Below, piece after piece: positions 18,357 through 27,936 of a stretch of DNA of 64,000 nucleotides. This DNA comes from Oscillospiraceae bacterium. Its GTDB lineage: Bacteria; Bacillota; Clostridia; Oscillospirales; Acutalibacteraceae. A model generated the notes under the pieces. The model was not told where the DNA came from, ran no database searches, and saw nothing but the letters and a program-made list of their open reading frames with translations. The stretch's first letter is position 1. Every line of letters starts with the position of its first letter. The stretch lies in the NCBI GenBank assembly GCA_015065725.1, contig SVPV01000001.1:1-64000 (forward strand), given 5' to 3'. The translations under genes were made by a program, and so were the position numbers.

Positions 18357-19925
18357 ATGCTACCTTTTAATCTGCCTTTATTTAACGAAACTGATGTTGC
18401 ACATTATCTGGTTAATAAGAATTCATCGGGTTATATTATTTCGGGCGTTAGTTTAGAGGATTTTTTCAAATACACTAAAGAGTTTGAAAAGCGTGGACTT
18501 ATTAAAGTAGAGGGATATGGAACTCCGCTACATTCCTTTGCAGCATATAAATTTAATGATTGCGGTATTTTTATTAATTATTACGAAAATTTAAAGGAAA
18601 TTAATATAAACGTCGAGAGCGGTTGTAATTACTTTAATTTTAAGGATGTTTCACTAGAGAAAACTGTTACACCTCAAATCACACAAGTAATGCTTGAAGA
18701 TTTTGGTATGTCATATGCTATAAGACTTTCTGACGGCAGATTTATAATTTTTGACGGCGGTTGGGATTTTGAGCCTGATGTAAACAATCTTTTAAAGACC
18801 TTAAAGGAAAATTCGCCTTATGAAAAGCCGGTTGTTGCGGCGTGGTTTTTAACACACCCCGACTGCGACCATTTCCACTGCTTTGTCGGTTTATTAGACC
18901 GCTTTGCTGGTGAAGTGGAAATCGAAAAGGTTTTATTTAACTTCCCCGAAGCTGACGACCAAAGATATACTAGCCGTTTTACTTCTGTTGACAGACGTTT
19001 AGATGATTACGGTTCTGACGGTGAGTATATAAACCGTATGAAAGCACATATTGAAAAGTATAAAATACCAACTTTTATGCCACACGCGGGACAGATTTAC
19101 CGTATAGGCGACTCGGTTTGCAAAATACTTTCGTCCATTGATGATACAATTTATGGCTATGGTGATGTAAACTCTATGTCGTTGGTAATACGAATGGAGC
19201 TTGGCGGTCAGGTAATTCTTTGGACTGGCGATTCGGAATGTCAATCATCAAAAATTTTGCAGCGTTACGGCGACCATATAAAAGCAGATATTTTACAGAT
19301 TGCACACCACGGCTTTCCTGCCGGTGATAACGACGCCCAAATTGATACAAATAAGGTTATTAATCCGAGTGTTTGCTTATTACCTGTTTCAGATTACAAT
19401 GCCTATACCGCTTTTGATAATTTTGTAAAAAGTTCAAGGTTCATATTTGAAAATCTCGGTGTTGACGAGGTGATTGCAGGTACCCCACAGCGTACTATAA
19501 CCTTACCCTACACGGCACCCGAATACGGAAAAAAAGAACTTGAAAAAAAATATTTATCTGGTCTTGATAATAACGGTAGCAGGACTTGGATTTTTAGCGG
19601 TCTTAACACTGCAAACAAAGAAGATTTCGTATATACCATATTAAACACAGGACTTGGAACCGAAGTTTTAATTGAAATGTTTTTTGAAAATAGTTCTGAT
19701 AGAATCGGTTGTATTAAAACCGAGTTGCCTGGAAAAACGATTAAAACTATTTGCATAACCGATAAAAACGATGTAATAACCGATTATAAGTTCTTTAACT
19801 GGGAAGAGCTTGACAAAAAAGGTGTACCTGAGAACAGTCCGTTTGCTGTAAGATTTATAGCAAATGAACCAATAGTAGTTTCAAATAAAAATCACAAGGC
19901 TACATATTATTCACCTAACAGATAA
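18357..19925 (+). CDS. MBL-fold (metallo-beta-lactamase-like) hydrolase
   Basis: The 522-residue protein has a small N-terminal region of about 110 residues and then an MBL domain. Metal-ligand motifs are FLTHPDCDHFHC (HxHxDH-like, with the first His position altered), WTGDSE and IAHHG. The IAHHG and VCLLPVSDYN pattern resembles the MBL domain of ComEC/Rec2 proteins, but no membrane segments are present, so it is probably cytoplasmic. The substrate is unknown. The listed ORF starts 16 codons earlier, upstream of the probable transcript; the ATG used follows TTTGGAGG. It is monocistronic, with its own promoter and terminator. Confidence 0.75.
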   Translation: MLPFNLPLFNETDVAHYLVNKNSSGYIISGVSLEDFFKYTKEFEKRGLIKVEGYGTPLHSFAAYKFNDCGIFINYYENLKEININVESGCNYFNFKDVSLEKTVTPQITQVMLEDFGMSYAIRLSDGRFIIFDGGWDFEPDVNNLLKTLKENSPYEKPVVAAWFLTHPDCDHFHCFVGLLDRFAGEVEIEKVLFNFPEADDQRYTSRFTSVDRRLDDYGSDGEYINRMKAHIEKYKIPTFMPHAGQIYRIGDSVCKILSSIDDTIYGYGDVNSMSLVIRMELGGQVILWTGDSECQSSKILQRYGDHIKADILQIAHHGFPAGDNDAQIDTNKVINPSVCLLPVSDYNAYTAFDNFVKSSRFIFENLGVDEVIAGTPQRTITLPYTAPEYGKKELEKKYLSGLDNNGSRTWIFSGLNTANKEDFVYTILNTGLGTEVLIEMFFENSSDRIGCIKTELPGKTIKTICITDKNDVITDYKFFNWEELDKKGVPENSPFAVRFIANEPIVVSNKNHKATYYSPNR

Positions 19926-19928
19926 ACG

Positions 19929-19957
19929 AACAGCAGGAACAATTTGTTCCTGCTGTT
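19929..19957. terminator. Terminator between MBL gene and rluA-like gene
   Basis: Perfect 13-bp stem AACAGCAGGAACA / TGTTCCTGCTGTT with a three-base loop, followed by TTT. It lies between convergent genes. Confidence 0.8.
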
Positions 19958-19965
19958 TTACTATA

Positions 19966-20652
19966 TTAGTTGGGTTTTTTCGTTTTTTGAAGCTCTAGCA
20001 ATTCCTTTTTGAACAGCGAAAATGCACCGCTAAAGCTTGGGAGTTCAAAACAGTCAATCGGCTTTTTTGAAATGGGGTGCAAAAAGGAAAGACGGCAAGA
20101 AAAGAGAGATATAGGGGTTTTACCGTTAGCCGTAGTGTCTTGCTTACCGTATTTTGTGTCACCTACAAGCGAAAAACCGCGTGAGGCAAACTGCACACGT
20201 ATTTGGTGTGTTCTTCCTGTATGCAGTCTGATTTTTACCAAAGACAAGCCTTTTTTCTCGCCAAGTACGGTGTATTCCAGCTTTGCATATTTTGCGTTTT
20301 TGTCGGTTTTATCCCCGACATACACCTTGCAATTTTTCTTGTCCTTGACAAGATAGTCTTCCATTACACCGCTTGCCTGTGGTTTGCCCTCGACTACCGC
20401 TAAATATTCTTTTTTGAAGCTATGCGAAGCCATCATTTTAGCAAGTAGCTCGGTAGCTTTACTGTTTTTTGAATAAATCATTAAACCGCCAACATTTCGG
20501 TCAAGGCGGTGAATAACGTCTATTTTGTAAGCCTTCGTCTGTCGCTTTAAAAGCTCTGGCATACATTTTTCTCTTGAAAAAGGCTCTGATAAGACACCTA
20601 CGGGTTTTACACAAACAATAATAAATTTATCGTCATACAAAAATTTTATCAA
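19966..20652 (-). CDS. RluA-family 23S rRNA/tRNA pseudouridine synthase
   Basis: The 228-residue enzyme isomerises uridine to pseudouridine in RNA. The catalytic Asp lies in VIHRLDRNVGGLMIYSK near residue 51. The family motifs HTGRTHQIRVQFASRG and GDTKYG follow. There is no N-terminal S4 domain, so it is a short RluA/RluC-like form. The exact RNA site cannot be told from sequence. It faces the MBL gene and is separated from dapB by a terminator. Confidence 0.9.
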   Translation of the reverse strand: MIKFLYDDKFIIVCVKPVGVLSEPFSREKCMPELLKRQTKAYKIDVIHRLDRNVGGLMIYSKNSKATELLAKMMASHSFKKEYLAVVEGKPQASGVMEDYLVKDKKNCKVYVGDKTDKNAKYAKLEYTVLGEKKGLSLVKIRLHTGRTHQIRVQFASRGFSLVGDTKYGKQDTTANGKTPISLFSCRLSFLHPISKKPIDCFELPSFSGAFSLFKKELLELQKTKKPN

Positions 20653-20686
20653 GCAAATGCACCTCGCTTTGCAGAGTATCCACTAC

Positions 20687-20722
20687 AAGAAAACCATCGG
20701 GAAATTTACCGATGGTTTTCTT
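20687..20722 (-). terminator. Terminator of the asd-dapA-dapB operon
   Basis: Perfect 14-bp stem AAGAAAACCATCGG / CCGATGGTTTTCTT with an eight-base loop lies ten bases after the dapB stop. Confidence 0.85.
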
Positions 20723-20731
20723 GCGTAATTA

Positions 20732-21487
20732 TTAATCTACAGTTATAATATCTTGCATTTGATAAAGGCCTGCGGGTTTACCAACTATGAATTTTGCGGC
20801 TTTTACTGCACCCGCGGCGAAAACACCTTTTGACTGTGCCGAGTGGGAAAGGGTTATAACCTCATCATGACCTGCAAAAATAACATCATGCTCACCCACA
20901 ATTGTGCCACCGCGTATAGAGTGAATACCAATCTCATTCTTTGTACGCTTTTGACGTTTTGAATGGCGGTCATACTCATAATAAAGGCGGTCGTCAAATG
21001 CTTCATTAACAGCGTTAGCAAGCATTATAGCCGTACCCGACGGTGCATCGATTTTTTGATTGTGGTGCTTTTCTACAATTTCAATATCAAAGTTATTACC
21101 TAAAATTTGTGCTGCCTTTTTCGCAAGTGAACATAAAAGATTAACGCCTAAAGACATATTAAAGGTAAAGAAAATCGGAATTTGCTTTGCGGCATCGTTG
21201 ATTTTTTTAATCTGCTCGTCAGTATAGCCTGTAGTTGCAATTACGGCAGGAATATTGTTTTTTAGTGCGTAGCCTAAAATATCATCAAGCAAGGCAGGAT
21301 TAGAAAAGTCAATTATAACATCTGCCTTAATATTCACCTTGCTGAAATCGTGAAAAATAGGGAACTCCAAAAGCTTTTCTGCAAAGTCCACACCGCACGA
21401 TATTTTAAGGTCAGAATCTGCCTTAACACATTCGCTAACGGCGGCCCCCATCTTTCCGCAAGCACCAACAAGTAAAATTTCTGTCAT
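20732..21487 (-). CDS. dapB: 4-hydroxy-tetrahydrodipicolinate reductase
   Basis: The 251-residue enzyme reduces hydroxytetrahydrodipicolinate with NAD(P)H in the lysine/diaminopimelate pathway. The nucleotide-binding LLVGACGKMGAAV is at the N-terminus and the substrate motif KHHNQKIDAPSGTA is present. The listed ORF begins eight codons earlier at a TTG; the ATG used follows AAAGGAA. It is the last gene of asd-dapA-dapB and supplies meso-DAP for the wall. Confidence 0.96.
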   Translation of the reverse strand: MTEILLVGACGKMGAAVSECVKADSDLKISCGVDFAEKLLEFPIFHDFSKVNIKADVIIDFSNPALLDDILGYALKNNIPAVIATTGYTDEQIKKINDAAKQIPIFFTFNMSLGVNLLCSLAKKAAQILGNNFDIEIVEKHHNQKIDAPSGTAIMLANAVNEAFDDRLYYEYDRHSKRQKRTKNEIGIHSIRGGTIVGEHDVIFAGHDEVITLSHSAQSKGVFAAGAVKAAKFIVGKPAGLYQMQDIITVD

Positions 21488-21532
21488 TTTATCATTCCTT
21501 TTGGGTGCCAAGCACCAATCCTCGATTTTTTC

Positions 21533-22420
21533 TTAAATAAGCTCTAATTCTTTCAATTTTTCTATCAAATTAAGCCTTGCTGCCTCGTTCATAGAAACAA
21601 GCGGCAATCTGCAAGGACCTACATTCATACCCATAAGGTTCATTGCCTCTTTTACAGGTATTGGGTTAACGTCACTAAAGAGTGCATTTACAAGCCCTGT
21701 GGTTTTAACCTGTAGCTCACCTGCGGTTTTAGTATCGCCCTCTAAAAACGCCTCGCACATTTTGTGCATAGTCATAGGCATTATATTAGAAAGAACCGAT
21801 ATCACACCTATACCGCCGAGTGCCATCATAGGTATGGTTTGGTCATCGTTACCCGAATATATATCCAGGTTATCACCGCACAAATAACGTGTTTTAGCTA
21901 CCGAGGATAAATCACCGTTAGCCTCTTTAACAGCCACTATATTTTCGTGCTTTGATAACTCTAAATAGGTTTCGGGCTTTATTGCAACACCCGTACGTGA
22001 CGGAACATTGTAAAGTATAATCGGCTTTGTAACTCGGTCAGCTATATAGTTATAGTGTGCTACAAGACCCGCCTGTGAGGTTTTGTTATAGTAGGGTGCT
22101 ACCATTAAAAATGCATCGGCACCCACTAGAGCGGCGTCCTCACAAAGCTCAACCGAATAAACGGTATCGTTACTGCCGGTTCCCGCTATAATCGGAACTC
22201 TGCCTGCGGCTGCCTTTACGGCGGTTTCTATAACCTTTACATGCTCGTCATAACGAAGAGTCGATTTTTCACCCGTAGTACCGCATATAACCAATGCGTC
22301 AATATTGTTTTCTATTTGGGAATTCACTAGATTTTCAAGCACCTCGTAATTTACACGTCCGTCGTCCTTCATAGGTGTTACAAGTGCTGTAGCAGCTCCG
22401 GTAAATATGCGTTTTTTCAT
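21533..22420 (-). CDS. dapA: 4-hydroxy-tetrahydrodipicolinate synthase
   Basis: A 295-residue TIM-barrel aldolase that condenses pyruvate with aspartate semialdehyde. Visible signatures are VICGTTGEKSTL near residue 45, APYYNKTSQAGLVAHY, the tyrosine in ILYNVPSRTGV and the Schiff-base lysine in NIVAVKEANGD near residue 163. It lies between asd and dapB on the same strand. The product feeds lysine and peptidoglycan synthesis. Confidence 0.97.
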   Translation of the reverse strand: MKKRIFTGAATALVTPMKDDGRVNYEVLENLVNSQIENNIDALVICGTTGEKSTLRYDEHVKVIETAVKAAAGRVPIIAGTGSNDTVYSVELCEDAALVGADAFLMVAPYYNKTSQAGLVAHYNYIADRVTKPIILYNVPSRTGVAIKPETYLELSKHENIVAVKEANGDLSSVAKTRYLCGDNLDIYSGNDDQTIPMMALGGIGVISVLSNIMPMTMHKMCEAFLEGDTKTAGELQVKTTGLVNALFSDVNPIPVKEAMNLMGMNVGPCRLPLVSMNEAARLNLIEKLKELELI

Positions 22421-22461
22421 ATAGAGAACCCCTTTCGAATATTGAGTTTTTTAAGATTTGA

Positions 22462-23541
22462 TTAGTCCATATAGCCCTTTGCACAAAGAAGCTCAGCTAG
22501 TAAAACGGCACCGCCTGCTGCACCGCGAAGGGTGTTGTGGGAAAGACATACAAACTTATAGTCGTACTGACTGTCTTCACGAAGACGGCCTGCACTAATA
22601 GCCATACCGCCCTCAAGGTCGCGGTGAAGTTTGGTTTGAGGCATATTATCTTCAACAAAGTAGTTAAGGAACTGCTTTGGTGCGTGGGGAAGCTCTAACT
22701 CCTGTGCGGCACCGCTGTAGTTCTTCCAAGCGTCAAGGATTTCTTCCTTGCTAGGCTTGTTCTTAAAGGTTACAAACACTGCTGCCATATGTCCGTCCGA
22801 AACGGGTACACGCAAGCACTGTGCGGTAAATTTAGGACTGTCGGCAGAAACGATTTTGTCGCCCTCAACCTTACCCCAAATCTTAAGCGGCTCTTGTTCG
22901 CTCTTCTGCTCTTCACCGCCAATAAAGGGGATAACATTGTCAACCATTTCGGGCCAACGCTCAAAGGTTTTACCTGCACCCGAAATTGCTTGGTAGGTAC
23001 AAACAAGAACCTTTTCAACGCCGAATTTGTCAAGTGCATAAAGGGCGGGAACATAGCTCTGTAAAGAGCAGTTGGACTTAACTGCGATAAAGCCTTTCTT
23101 TGTTCCAAGACGCTTTCTTTGTGCAGGGATAATCTCTGTATGGTCTGCATTGATTTCGGGAATAATCATCGGAACATCGTCTGTAAAGCGGTGTGCACTA
23201 TTGTTAGAAACAACGGGGCATTCAAGCTTTGCATAAGCTTCCTCTAAAGCCTTGATTTCGTCCTTTTTCATATCGACTGCACAGAATACGAAGTCAACCT
23301 TTGAGGCTACTTCTTTCATATCAGCCACAGCATCATAAATCTTCATTTCCTTTAAATTTTCGGGAATAGCACTAGTCATAGCCCAACGACCAGAAACGGC
23401 TTCCTCATAGGTCTTGCCTGCAGAGCGTCCACTAGCAGCCAAAGCAGTTACGGTAAACCAAGGGTGGTCTGCAAGTAAAAGTGCAAAACGCTGACCTACC
23501 ATACCGGTAGCACCGATAATTCCTACCTTATAATTTTTCAT
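22462..23541 (-). CDS. asd: Aspartate-semialdehyde dehydrogenase (archaeal/fungal type)
   Basis: The 359-residue enzyme makes aspartate semialdehyde from aspartyl phosphate. It has KVGIIGATGMVGQRF at the N-terminus for NADP and the catalytic cysteine in KSNCSLQSYVPAL near residue 150. The sequence is of the longer archaeal/fungal class, not the E. coli type. It is first in asd-dapA-dapB, with a strong promoter. No lysine riboswitch is seen in its leader. Confidence 0.95.
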   Translation of the reverse strand: MKNYKVGIIGATGMVGQRFALLLADHPWFTVTALAASGRSAGKTYEEAVSGRWAMTSAIPENLKEMKIYDAVADMKEVASKVDFVFCAVDMKKDEIKALEEAYAKLECPVVSNNSAHRFTDDVPMIIPEINADHTEIIPAQRKRLGTKKGFIAVKSNCSLQSYVPALYALDKFGVEKVLVCTYQAISGAGKTFERWPEMVDNVIPFIGGEEQKSEQEPLKIWGKVEGDKIVSADSPKFTAQCLRVPVSDGHMAAVFVTFKNKPSKEEILDAWKNYSGAAQELELPHAPKQFLNYFVEDNMPQTKLHRDLEGGMAISAGRLREDSQYDYKFVCLSHNTLRGAAGGAVLLAELLCAKGYMD

Positions 23542-23648
23542 TTTAAATCACGTGCCTTTCGCAAATAAAAAATAATTGTTGATATTCGTGTTTGTTTGCA
23601 ATATAATTATATTTAATATGGCTTAAAACATAAATATTCTATCAATTT

Positions 23649-23677
23649 AATATACCATTTGTACACACTTTTGTCAA
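23649..23677 (-). promoter_or_regulatory. Promoter of asd-dapA-dapB
   Basis: On the minus strand TTGACA, 17 bases, TATATT with an extended TGG. The leader to asd is about 100 bases and shows no recognisable riboswitch. Confidence 0.8.
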
Positions 23678-23745
23678 ACTATTTTATGCATTAAGATATA
23701 TTAAAATACTATAATTGTAAATTTCAATAATTTTTGGTGATATAA

Positions 23746-24768
23746 ATGAAAAAAAGTGACTTTTATTACGATTTACCACAATCACTTATAGCACAAACAC
23801 CTACCCACCCGCGTAATCATTCAAGAATGTTGGTGCTAGATAAAAACAGCGGTGAGGTTTCGCACAAGCATTTTTATGATTTGTTTGATTATTTAAAATC
23901 GGGCGACTGCCTTGTGCTTAACGATACAAGGGTGTTGCCTGCACGTATTTTCGGCACTCGTACAGATACGGGTGCGGTTGTGGAATTTGTACTTCTCCGT
24001 CAGCGTGAAAGTCTTGTTTGGGAATGTATAGCAGGTCCCGGTAAAAAGGCTAAAATAGGTCATACCTTTACCTTTAGCGATAAGCTTTCGTGTGAAGTAA
24101 CAGACGTTTTAGAGGACGGCAACCGAATTTTAAAATTTGAGTCTAAGGGTGAGTTCTTTTCGGTGCTTGATGAAGTAGGGCAGATGCCTTTGCCACCGTA
24201 TATCACCGAAAAGCTTAATGATAAAGAGCGTTATCAAACGGTGTATTCTAAAGAGTTAGGCTCTGCAGCTGCTCCCACAGCAGGACTGCACTTTACAAAT
24301 GAGATGCTAGATGAATTAAAGGCAAAGGGCATTAGCCTTGCCTATGTTACTTTGCACGTAGGTCTTGGCACATTCCGTCCTGTTAAGGTTGAAGAAATAA
24401 CCGACCACAAGATGCACGTTGAGCATTATTCCGTAACCGCCCAAGCCGCCGAAATTATTTCTAAAACAAAGAAGAACGGCGGTAGGGTAATAGCGGTAGG
24501 AACTACAAGCTGCCGAACACTTGAAAGTGTTGTCGCACTTTACGGTGAGATAAAGGAATGTTCAGGCGATACGGGTATTTTTATTTATCCGCCTTATAAT
24601 TTTGGTTGTATAGACGGACTTATAACAAATTTCCATTTACCAGAAAGCACACTTATAATGTTAGTTTGTGCATTTGCAGGATATGAAAACACAATGTCTG
24701 CATACAAAACGGCGGTAGCCGAAAAGTACAGATTTTTCAGCTTCGGCGACGCGATGTTAATAATATAA
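23746..24768 (+). CDS. queA: tRNA preQ1(34) S-adenosylmethionine ribosyltransferase-isomerase
   Basis: A 340-residue enzyme that transfers and isomerises the ribosyl group of SAM onto preQ1-tRNA to give epoxyqueuosine. The start [19 protein letters not shown] and the segments [16 protein letters not shown] and [11 protein letters not shown] are typical. It is near tgt, which inserts preQ1 first, with a phosphoesterase gene between them, so queuosine modification genes are clustered here. Confidence 0.97.
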   Translation: MKKSDFYYDLPQSLIAQTPTHPRNHSRMLVLDKNSGEVSHKHFYDLFDYLKSGDCLVLNDTRVLPARIFGTRTDTGAVVEFVLLRQRESLVWECIAGPGKKAKIGHTFTFSDKLSCEVTDVLEDGNRILKFESKGEFFSVLDEVGQMPLPPYITEKLNDKERYQTVYSKELGSAAAPTAGLHFTNEMLDELKAKGISLAYVTLHVGLGTFRPVKVEEITDHKMHVEHYSVTAQAAEIISKTKKNGGRVIAVGTTSCRTLESVVALYGEIKECSGDTGIFIYPPYNFGCIDGLITNFHLPESTLIMLVCAFAGYENTMSAYKTAVAEKYRFFSFGDAMLII

Positions 24769-24783
24769 AGTGAGGTAGTTTTT

Positions 24784-25878
24784 ATGTCAGTAATTTTCGG
24801 AAAAGACAAGGAAAAAAATTATAAATATTCTGAGGGTTGCGATTTTGTTTTAGAATTGGGAGAAGACCGCAAGGATGATGAAATCCGCGTTTTACAGCTT
24901 ACAGATATGCAAATTATTGACGCCACACAGCGTCGTACACCCGACAGACTTCGTCACGATGAGATAACCGCTTGGGAAAGGGATACAATAAAGGGTAACT
25001 GCTATGACCATATAAGCAGTATAGTGACACAGACAAATCCTGATTTAATATTTATTACGGGTGATATAGTATACGGCTCCTTTGACGATAGCGGTGAAAT
25101 ATTACAGCAATTTATAGATTTTATGGATTCTTTCGCTATTCCTTGGACTGCCGTTTACGGCAACCACGATAATGAGTCAAAAATAGGTATGGAAAAGCAG
25201 TGCGAGATGTACGAAAACGGCAAATACTGTATGTTTAAAAGGGGAACGGTCAGCGGTAACTCTAATTTTACACTCGGTATTTCTGTCGGTGGCGAGCTTA
25301 AGAGGGTTATGTATATGCTCGATTCCCACGGTGCTTTAAGAAAACAGGCATTGCTTCCTGACCAGATAGATTATATGAAGCAAAAAGCAACTGCTTTAAA
25401 AGAAAACTACGGTACTGTGGCAGAGGGCTTTATGGCTTGCCATATCCCTGTTGATTATTATAAAAAGGCAGCTTACTTTAAGGGTTATGCTACTGACGAA
25501 AGCCGTTATTTTAATATCGGTGTAGATGTTAAGGCAAAAGACGGAGATTTTGGATTTGATTATGAGGCAGGCGGAGCTTGCGGATATATAGAAACCGATG
25601 AGAGCTTTTCAGAGTTTTTAAAGCTTGCTAATATTAAAGGTGTTTTTGTAGGACATCACCATAGCAGTTGTGCCTCAATTGTGTATGAGGGTATAAGATG
25701 GACATACGGACTTAAAACAGGTCAGTATGACTACCATATAAGAGGGCAGATAGGCGGAACGCTTATAACCGTAAATCGCGAAAACGGTGGTTTTAAGGTA
25801 CAGCATATTCCAAGTCTTGTAAAACTCAATCCTTTCCCAGCCCTTTCCCCAACGTATAAAGACTTTTTTGTAGAATAA
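24784..25878 (+). CDS. Calcineurin-like metallophosphoesterase
   Basis: The 364-residue protein carries the dimetal phosphoesterase motifs in order: QLTDMQIID (Asp, about residue 42), FITGDIVYG, VYGNHDNE, and the later FVGHHHSS. No signal peptide is seen, so it is probably cytoplasmic. The family resembles purple-acid/Dcr2-like phosphatases, and the substrate is unknown. It lies between queA and tgt with gaps of 15 and 16 bases, so it shares their transcript, although a link to queuosine is not known. Confidence 0.88.
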   Translation: MSVIFGKDKEKNYKYSEGCDFVLELGEDRKDDEIRVLQLTDMQIIDATQRRTPDRLRHDEITAWERDTIKGNCYDHISSIVTQTNPDLIFITGDIVYGSFDDSGEILQQFIDFMDSFAIPWTAVYGNHDNESKIGMEKQCEMYENGKYCMFKRGTVSGNSNFTLGISVGGELKRVMYMLDSHGALRKQALLPDQIDYMKQKATALKENYGTVAEGFMACHIPVDYYKKAAYFKGYATDESRYFNIGVDVKAKDGDFGFDYEAGGACGYIETDESFSEFLKLANIKGVFVGHHHSSCASIVYEGIRWTYGLKTGQYDYHIRGQIGGTLITVNRENGGFKVQHIPSLVKLNPFPALSPTYKDFFVE

Positions 25879-25894
25879 AATTTAAGGAGTAATT

Positions 25895-27025
25895 ATGTTC
25901 AAACTTATAAGTGAACAAAACGGGGCCCGTAGAGGTGAATTCGTAACCAATAGGGGAGTAGTGCAAACTCCCGCTTTTATGAATGTCGCAACGGCGGGTG
26001 CTATTAAGGGTGCGGTTTCTGCCGACGACCTTAAAACACTTGGTTGTCAGGTTATGCTTTCTAACACCTATCATTTGCACATACGTCCGTCCGATACCAT
26101 AATAAAGCAGTGCGGCGGTCTTCATAAATTTACTAACTGGGACGGCCCTATCTTAACCGATAGCGGCGGCTTTCAGGTTTTTTCACTGGCACAGCTTAGA
26201 AATATTGAGGAACAGGGTGTAACCTTCTCGTCGCATATAGATGGCAAGCGTATATTTATGGGACCGGAAGAAAGTATGCAAATACAGTCTAATTTAGGCT
26301 CTACAATAGCTATGGCGTTTGATGAATGTGTAGAAAACCCTGCAGAATATAATTACGCAAAGGAAAGCTGTGAAAGAACAACACGTTGGCTTAAGCGTTG
26401 CAAAGTGAAAATGGCAGAGCTTAATTCTTTAGAGGATACAGTAAACCCTGAACAGATGCTTTTTGGTATAAATCAGGGCTGTACCTATAACGATTTAAGA
26501 ATAAACCATATGAAAGAAATAGCAGAGCTCGATTTAGACGGTTACGCAATAGGCGGTTTGGCTGTGGGTGAGCCTGCCGAAGTAATGTATGATGTTATTG
26601 AGCATGTAACACCCTTTATGCCACAGAATAAAATTCGTTATTTAATGGGTGTAGGCACACCGCTTAACATATTAAACGCCGTTGAACGCGGTGTGGATTT
26701 GTTTGACTGTGTAATGCCGAGCAGAAACGCTCGTCACGGACATCTGTTTACTTCAAAGGGCATAATTAATCTTAATAACAAAAAGTACGAAACCGATATG
26801 TCACCTATTGATGATGAGTGCGGCTGTCCTGTTTGCAGACAGTATAGCAAGGCATATATCCGCCATCTTTTAAAGGCTGGTGAAATGTTATCGCAACGTC
26901 TTACCGTAATGCACAATCTGTGGTTTTATAATCACCTTATGGAAGATATAAGACAGGCACTTGACGAGGGCAGATTTGCCGAGTTCAAAAAAGAAAAAGA
27001 GCAAATTCTAGGAAAACGTATATAA
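25895..27025 (+). CDS. tgt: Queuine tRNA-ribosyltransferase (bacterial Tgt)
   Basis: A 376-residue TIM-barrel enzyme that swaps guanine 34 for preQ1 in GUN-anticodon tRNAs. The catalytic aspartates lie in ILTDSGGFQVFSL (near residue 91) and DCVMPSRNARHGHLF (near residue 269). The zinc site is CGCPVC with a later His in MHNLWFY. It follows the phosphoesterase and precedes the yajC promoter. Confidence 0.97.
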   Translation: MFKLISEQNGARRGEFVTNRGVVQTPAFMNVATAGAIKGAVSADDLKTLGCQVMLSNTYHLHIRPSDTIIKQCGGLHKFTNWDGPILTDSGGFQVFSLAQLRNIEEQGVTFSSHIDGKRIFMGPEESMQIQSNLGSTIAMAFDECVENPAEYNYAKESCERTTRWLKRCKVKMAELNSLEDTVNPEQMLFGINQGCTYNDLRINHMKEIAELDLDGYAIGGLAVGEPAEVMYDVIEHVTPFMPQNKIRYLMGVGTPLNILNAVERGVDLFDCVMPSRNARHGHLFTSKGIINLNNKKYETDMSPIDDECGCPVCRQYSKAYIRHLLKAGEMLSQRLTVMHNLWFYNHLMEDIRQALDEGRFAEFKKEKEQILGKRI

Positions 27026-27041
27026 ATGCAAAAAAATGTAC

Positions 27042-27070
27042 TTGAAATAGTATTTATTATTGAGTATAAT
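27042..27070 (+). promoter_or_regulatory. Promoter of yajC
   Basis: TTGAAA, 17 bases, TATAAT between tgt and yajC, with the yajC GGAGG site downstream. Confidence 0.75.
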
Positions 27071-27099
27071 GGGTTTTAGTAAAACGGAGGTATTTAAAA

Positions 27100-27429
27100 A
27101 TGAATTTTGATTTTTTAACACTTGAAAAGGCTGCTGCAGCAGGTTCCACAGGAAGTCCTTGGTTTATGATAATTTACTTTGCCGTAATTATCGGTGCTAT
27201 GTATTTTATTCTTATTCGTCCTCAGCGTAAAAAGCAAAAGGAAGAAAAGAAGATGCGTGAGAATCTTCAGGTAGGCGACGAGATTGTTACAATCGGCGGT
27301 ATACACGGCCGTATTGTGTCTTTAAAGGAAGACACCTTTGTAATTGAGTCTAAAAGCGACCATTCAAAGCTTACTTTTTCACGCTGGGCTTTACAGCAAA
27401 ACCTTACTATACACGATGATGTAAAGTAA
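27100..27429 (+). CDS. yajC: Preprotein translocase subunit YajC
   Basis: A 109-residue protein with one membrane segment (PWFMIIYFAVIIGAMYFILI, residues about 20-40) followed by the YajC signature RPQRKKQKEEKKMRENLQVGDEIVTIGGIHG. YajC associates with SecDF at the translocase. The secDF genes are not in this window. The position after tgt is the widely conserved tgt-yajC arrangement. Confidence 0.95.
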   Translation: MNFDFLTLEKAAAAGSTGSPWFMIIYFAVIIGAMYFILIRPQRKKQKEEKKMRENLQVGDEIVTIGGIHGRIVSLKEDTFVIESKSDHSKLTFSRWALQQNLTIHDDVK

Positions 27430-27460
27430 AATTGTAATAATAACCGTTATAAAAATTCTT

Positions 27461-27488
27461 CCTCCGTAATATGTATTTATTGCGGAGG
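27461..27488 (+). promoter_or_regulatory. Hairpin covering the ribosome site of the next gene
   Basis: CCTCCG at 27461-27466 pairs with CGGAGG at 27483-27488, followed by ATTTTTG. The 3' arm is the ribosome site of the membrane protein that starts at 27499. It can act as a yajC terminator or as a block on translation. Confidence 0.55.
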
Positions 27489-27498
27489 GATTTTTGTT

Positions 27499-27903
27499 AT
27501 GAATAGTTATAAAAATGGTTCTGGGAACAAAAAGGGGATATTAGTTTTAACAAGTGTAATTTTAGGGGTTGTTGTTACCTTTTTAATTATGCTTATTTTA
27601 TCGGCATTAATGCTGTGGCTTGATTTAAACGGCTCACTTTCGGTACCTTTTGCAACAATCAGCGTAGCGGCAGGCTCGCTGGCGGCGGCTTTTTATGCTG
27701 CACGGAAATTCGGCAGTAAGGGTTATTTGATAGGACTTTTGGTGGGCGTAATAACATTTTTAGTCGTTACGGTTATATCGCTTATTGTATCGGGCGGCTC
27801 CTTGAATTCTAATACACTTTTCCGTTTTATAATAATTGTAATTTCTTCACTTATAGGTGGAATTTTGGGTATAAATCTTCAACGCGACAAAAAATATATA
27901 TAA
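27499..27903 (+). CDS. TIGR04086 family small membrane protein
   Basis: The 134-residue protein has four hydrophobic segments (for example LVLTSVILGVVVTFLIMLIL). It matches the TIGR04086/YrzE type found next to yajC in Firmicutes. Function is unknown. Its ribosome site lies within the 3' arm of an upstream hairpin. The nadE frame follows after three bases. Confidence 0.75.
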   Translation: MNSYKNGSGNKKGILVLTSVILGVVVTFLIMLILSALMLWLDLNGSLSVPFATISVAAGSLAAAFYAARKFGSKGYLIGLLVGVITFLVVTVISLIVSGGSLNSNTLFRFIIIVISSLIGGILGINLQRDKKYI

Positions 27904-27936
27904 GTATTGCCGCGTTTTGAAAGGAAGTTGAATAGT

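Noticed and set aside
22770-23150. Long antisense ORFs over asd and other genes in the ORF track
   Set aside because: They are shadows of well-conserved genes, with no ribosome site or family match.
23542-23745. Possible lysine riboswitch upstream of asd-dapA-dapB
   Set aside because: The leader is about 100 bases, AT-rich, and shows none of the conserved lysine-riboswitch helices or a terminator.
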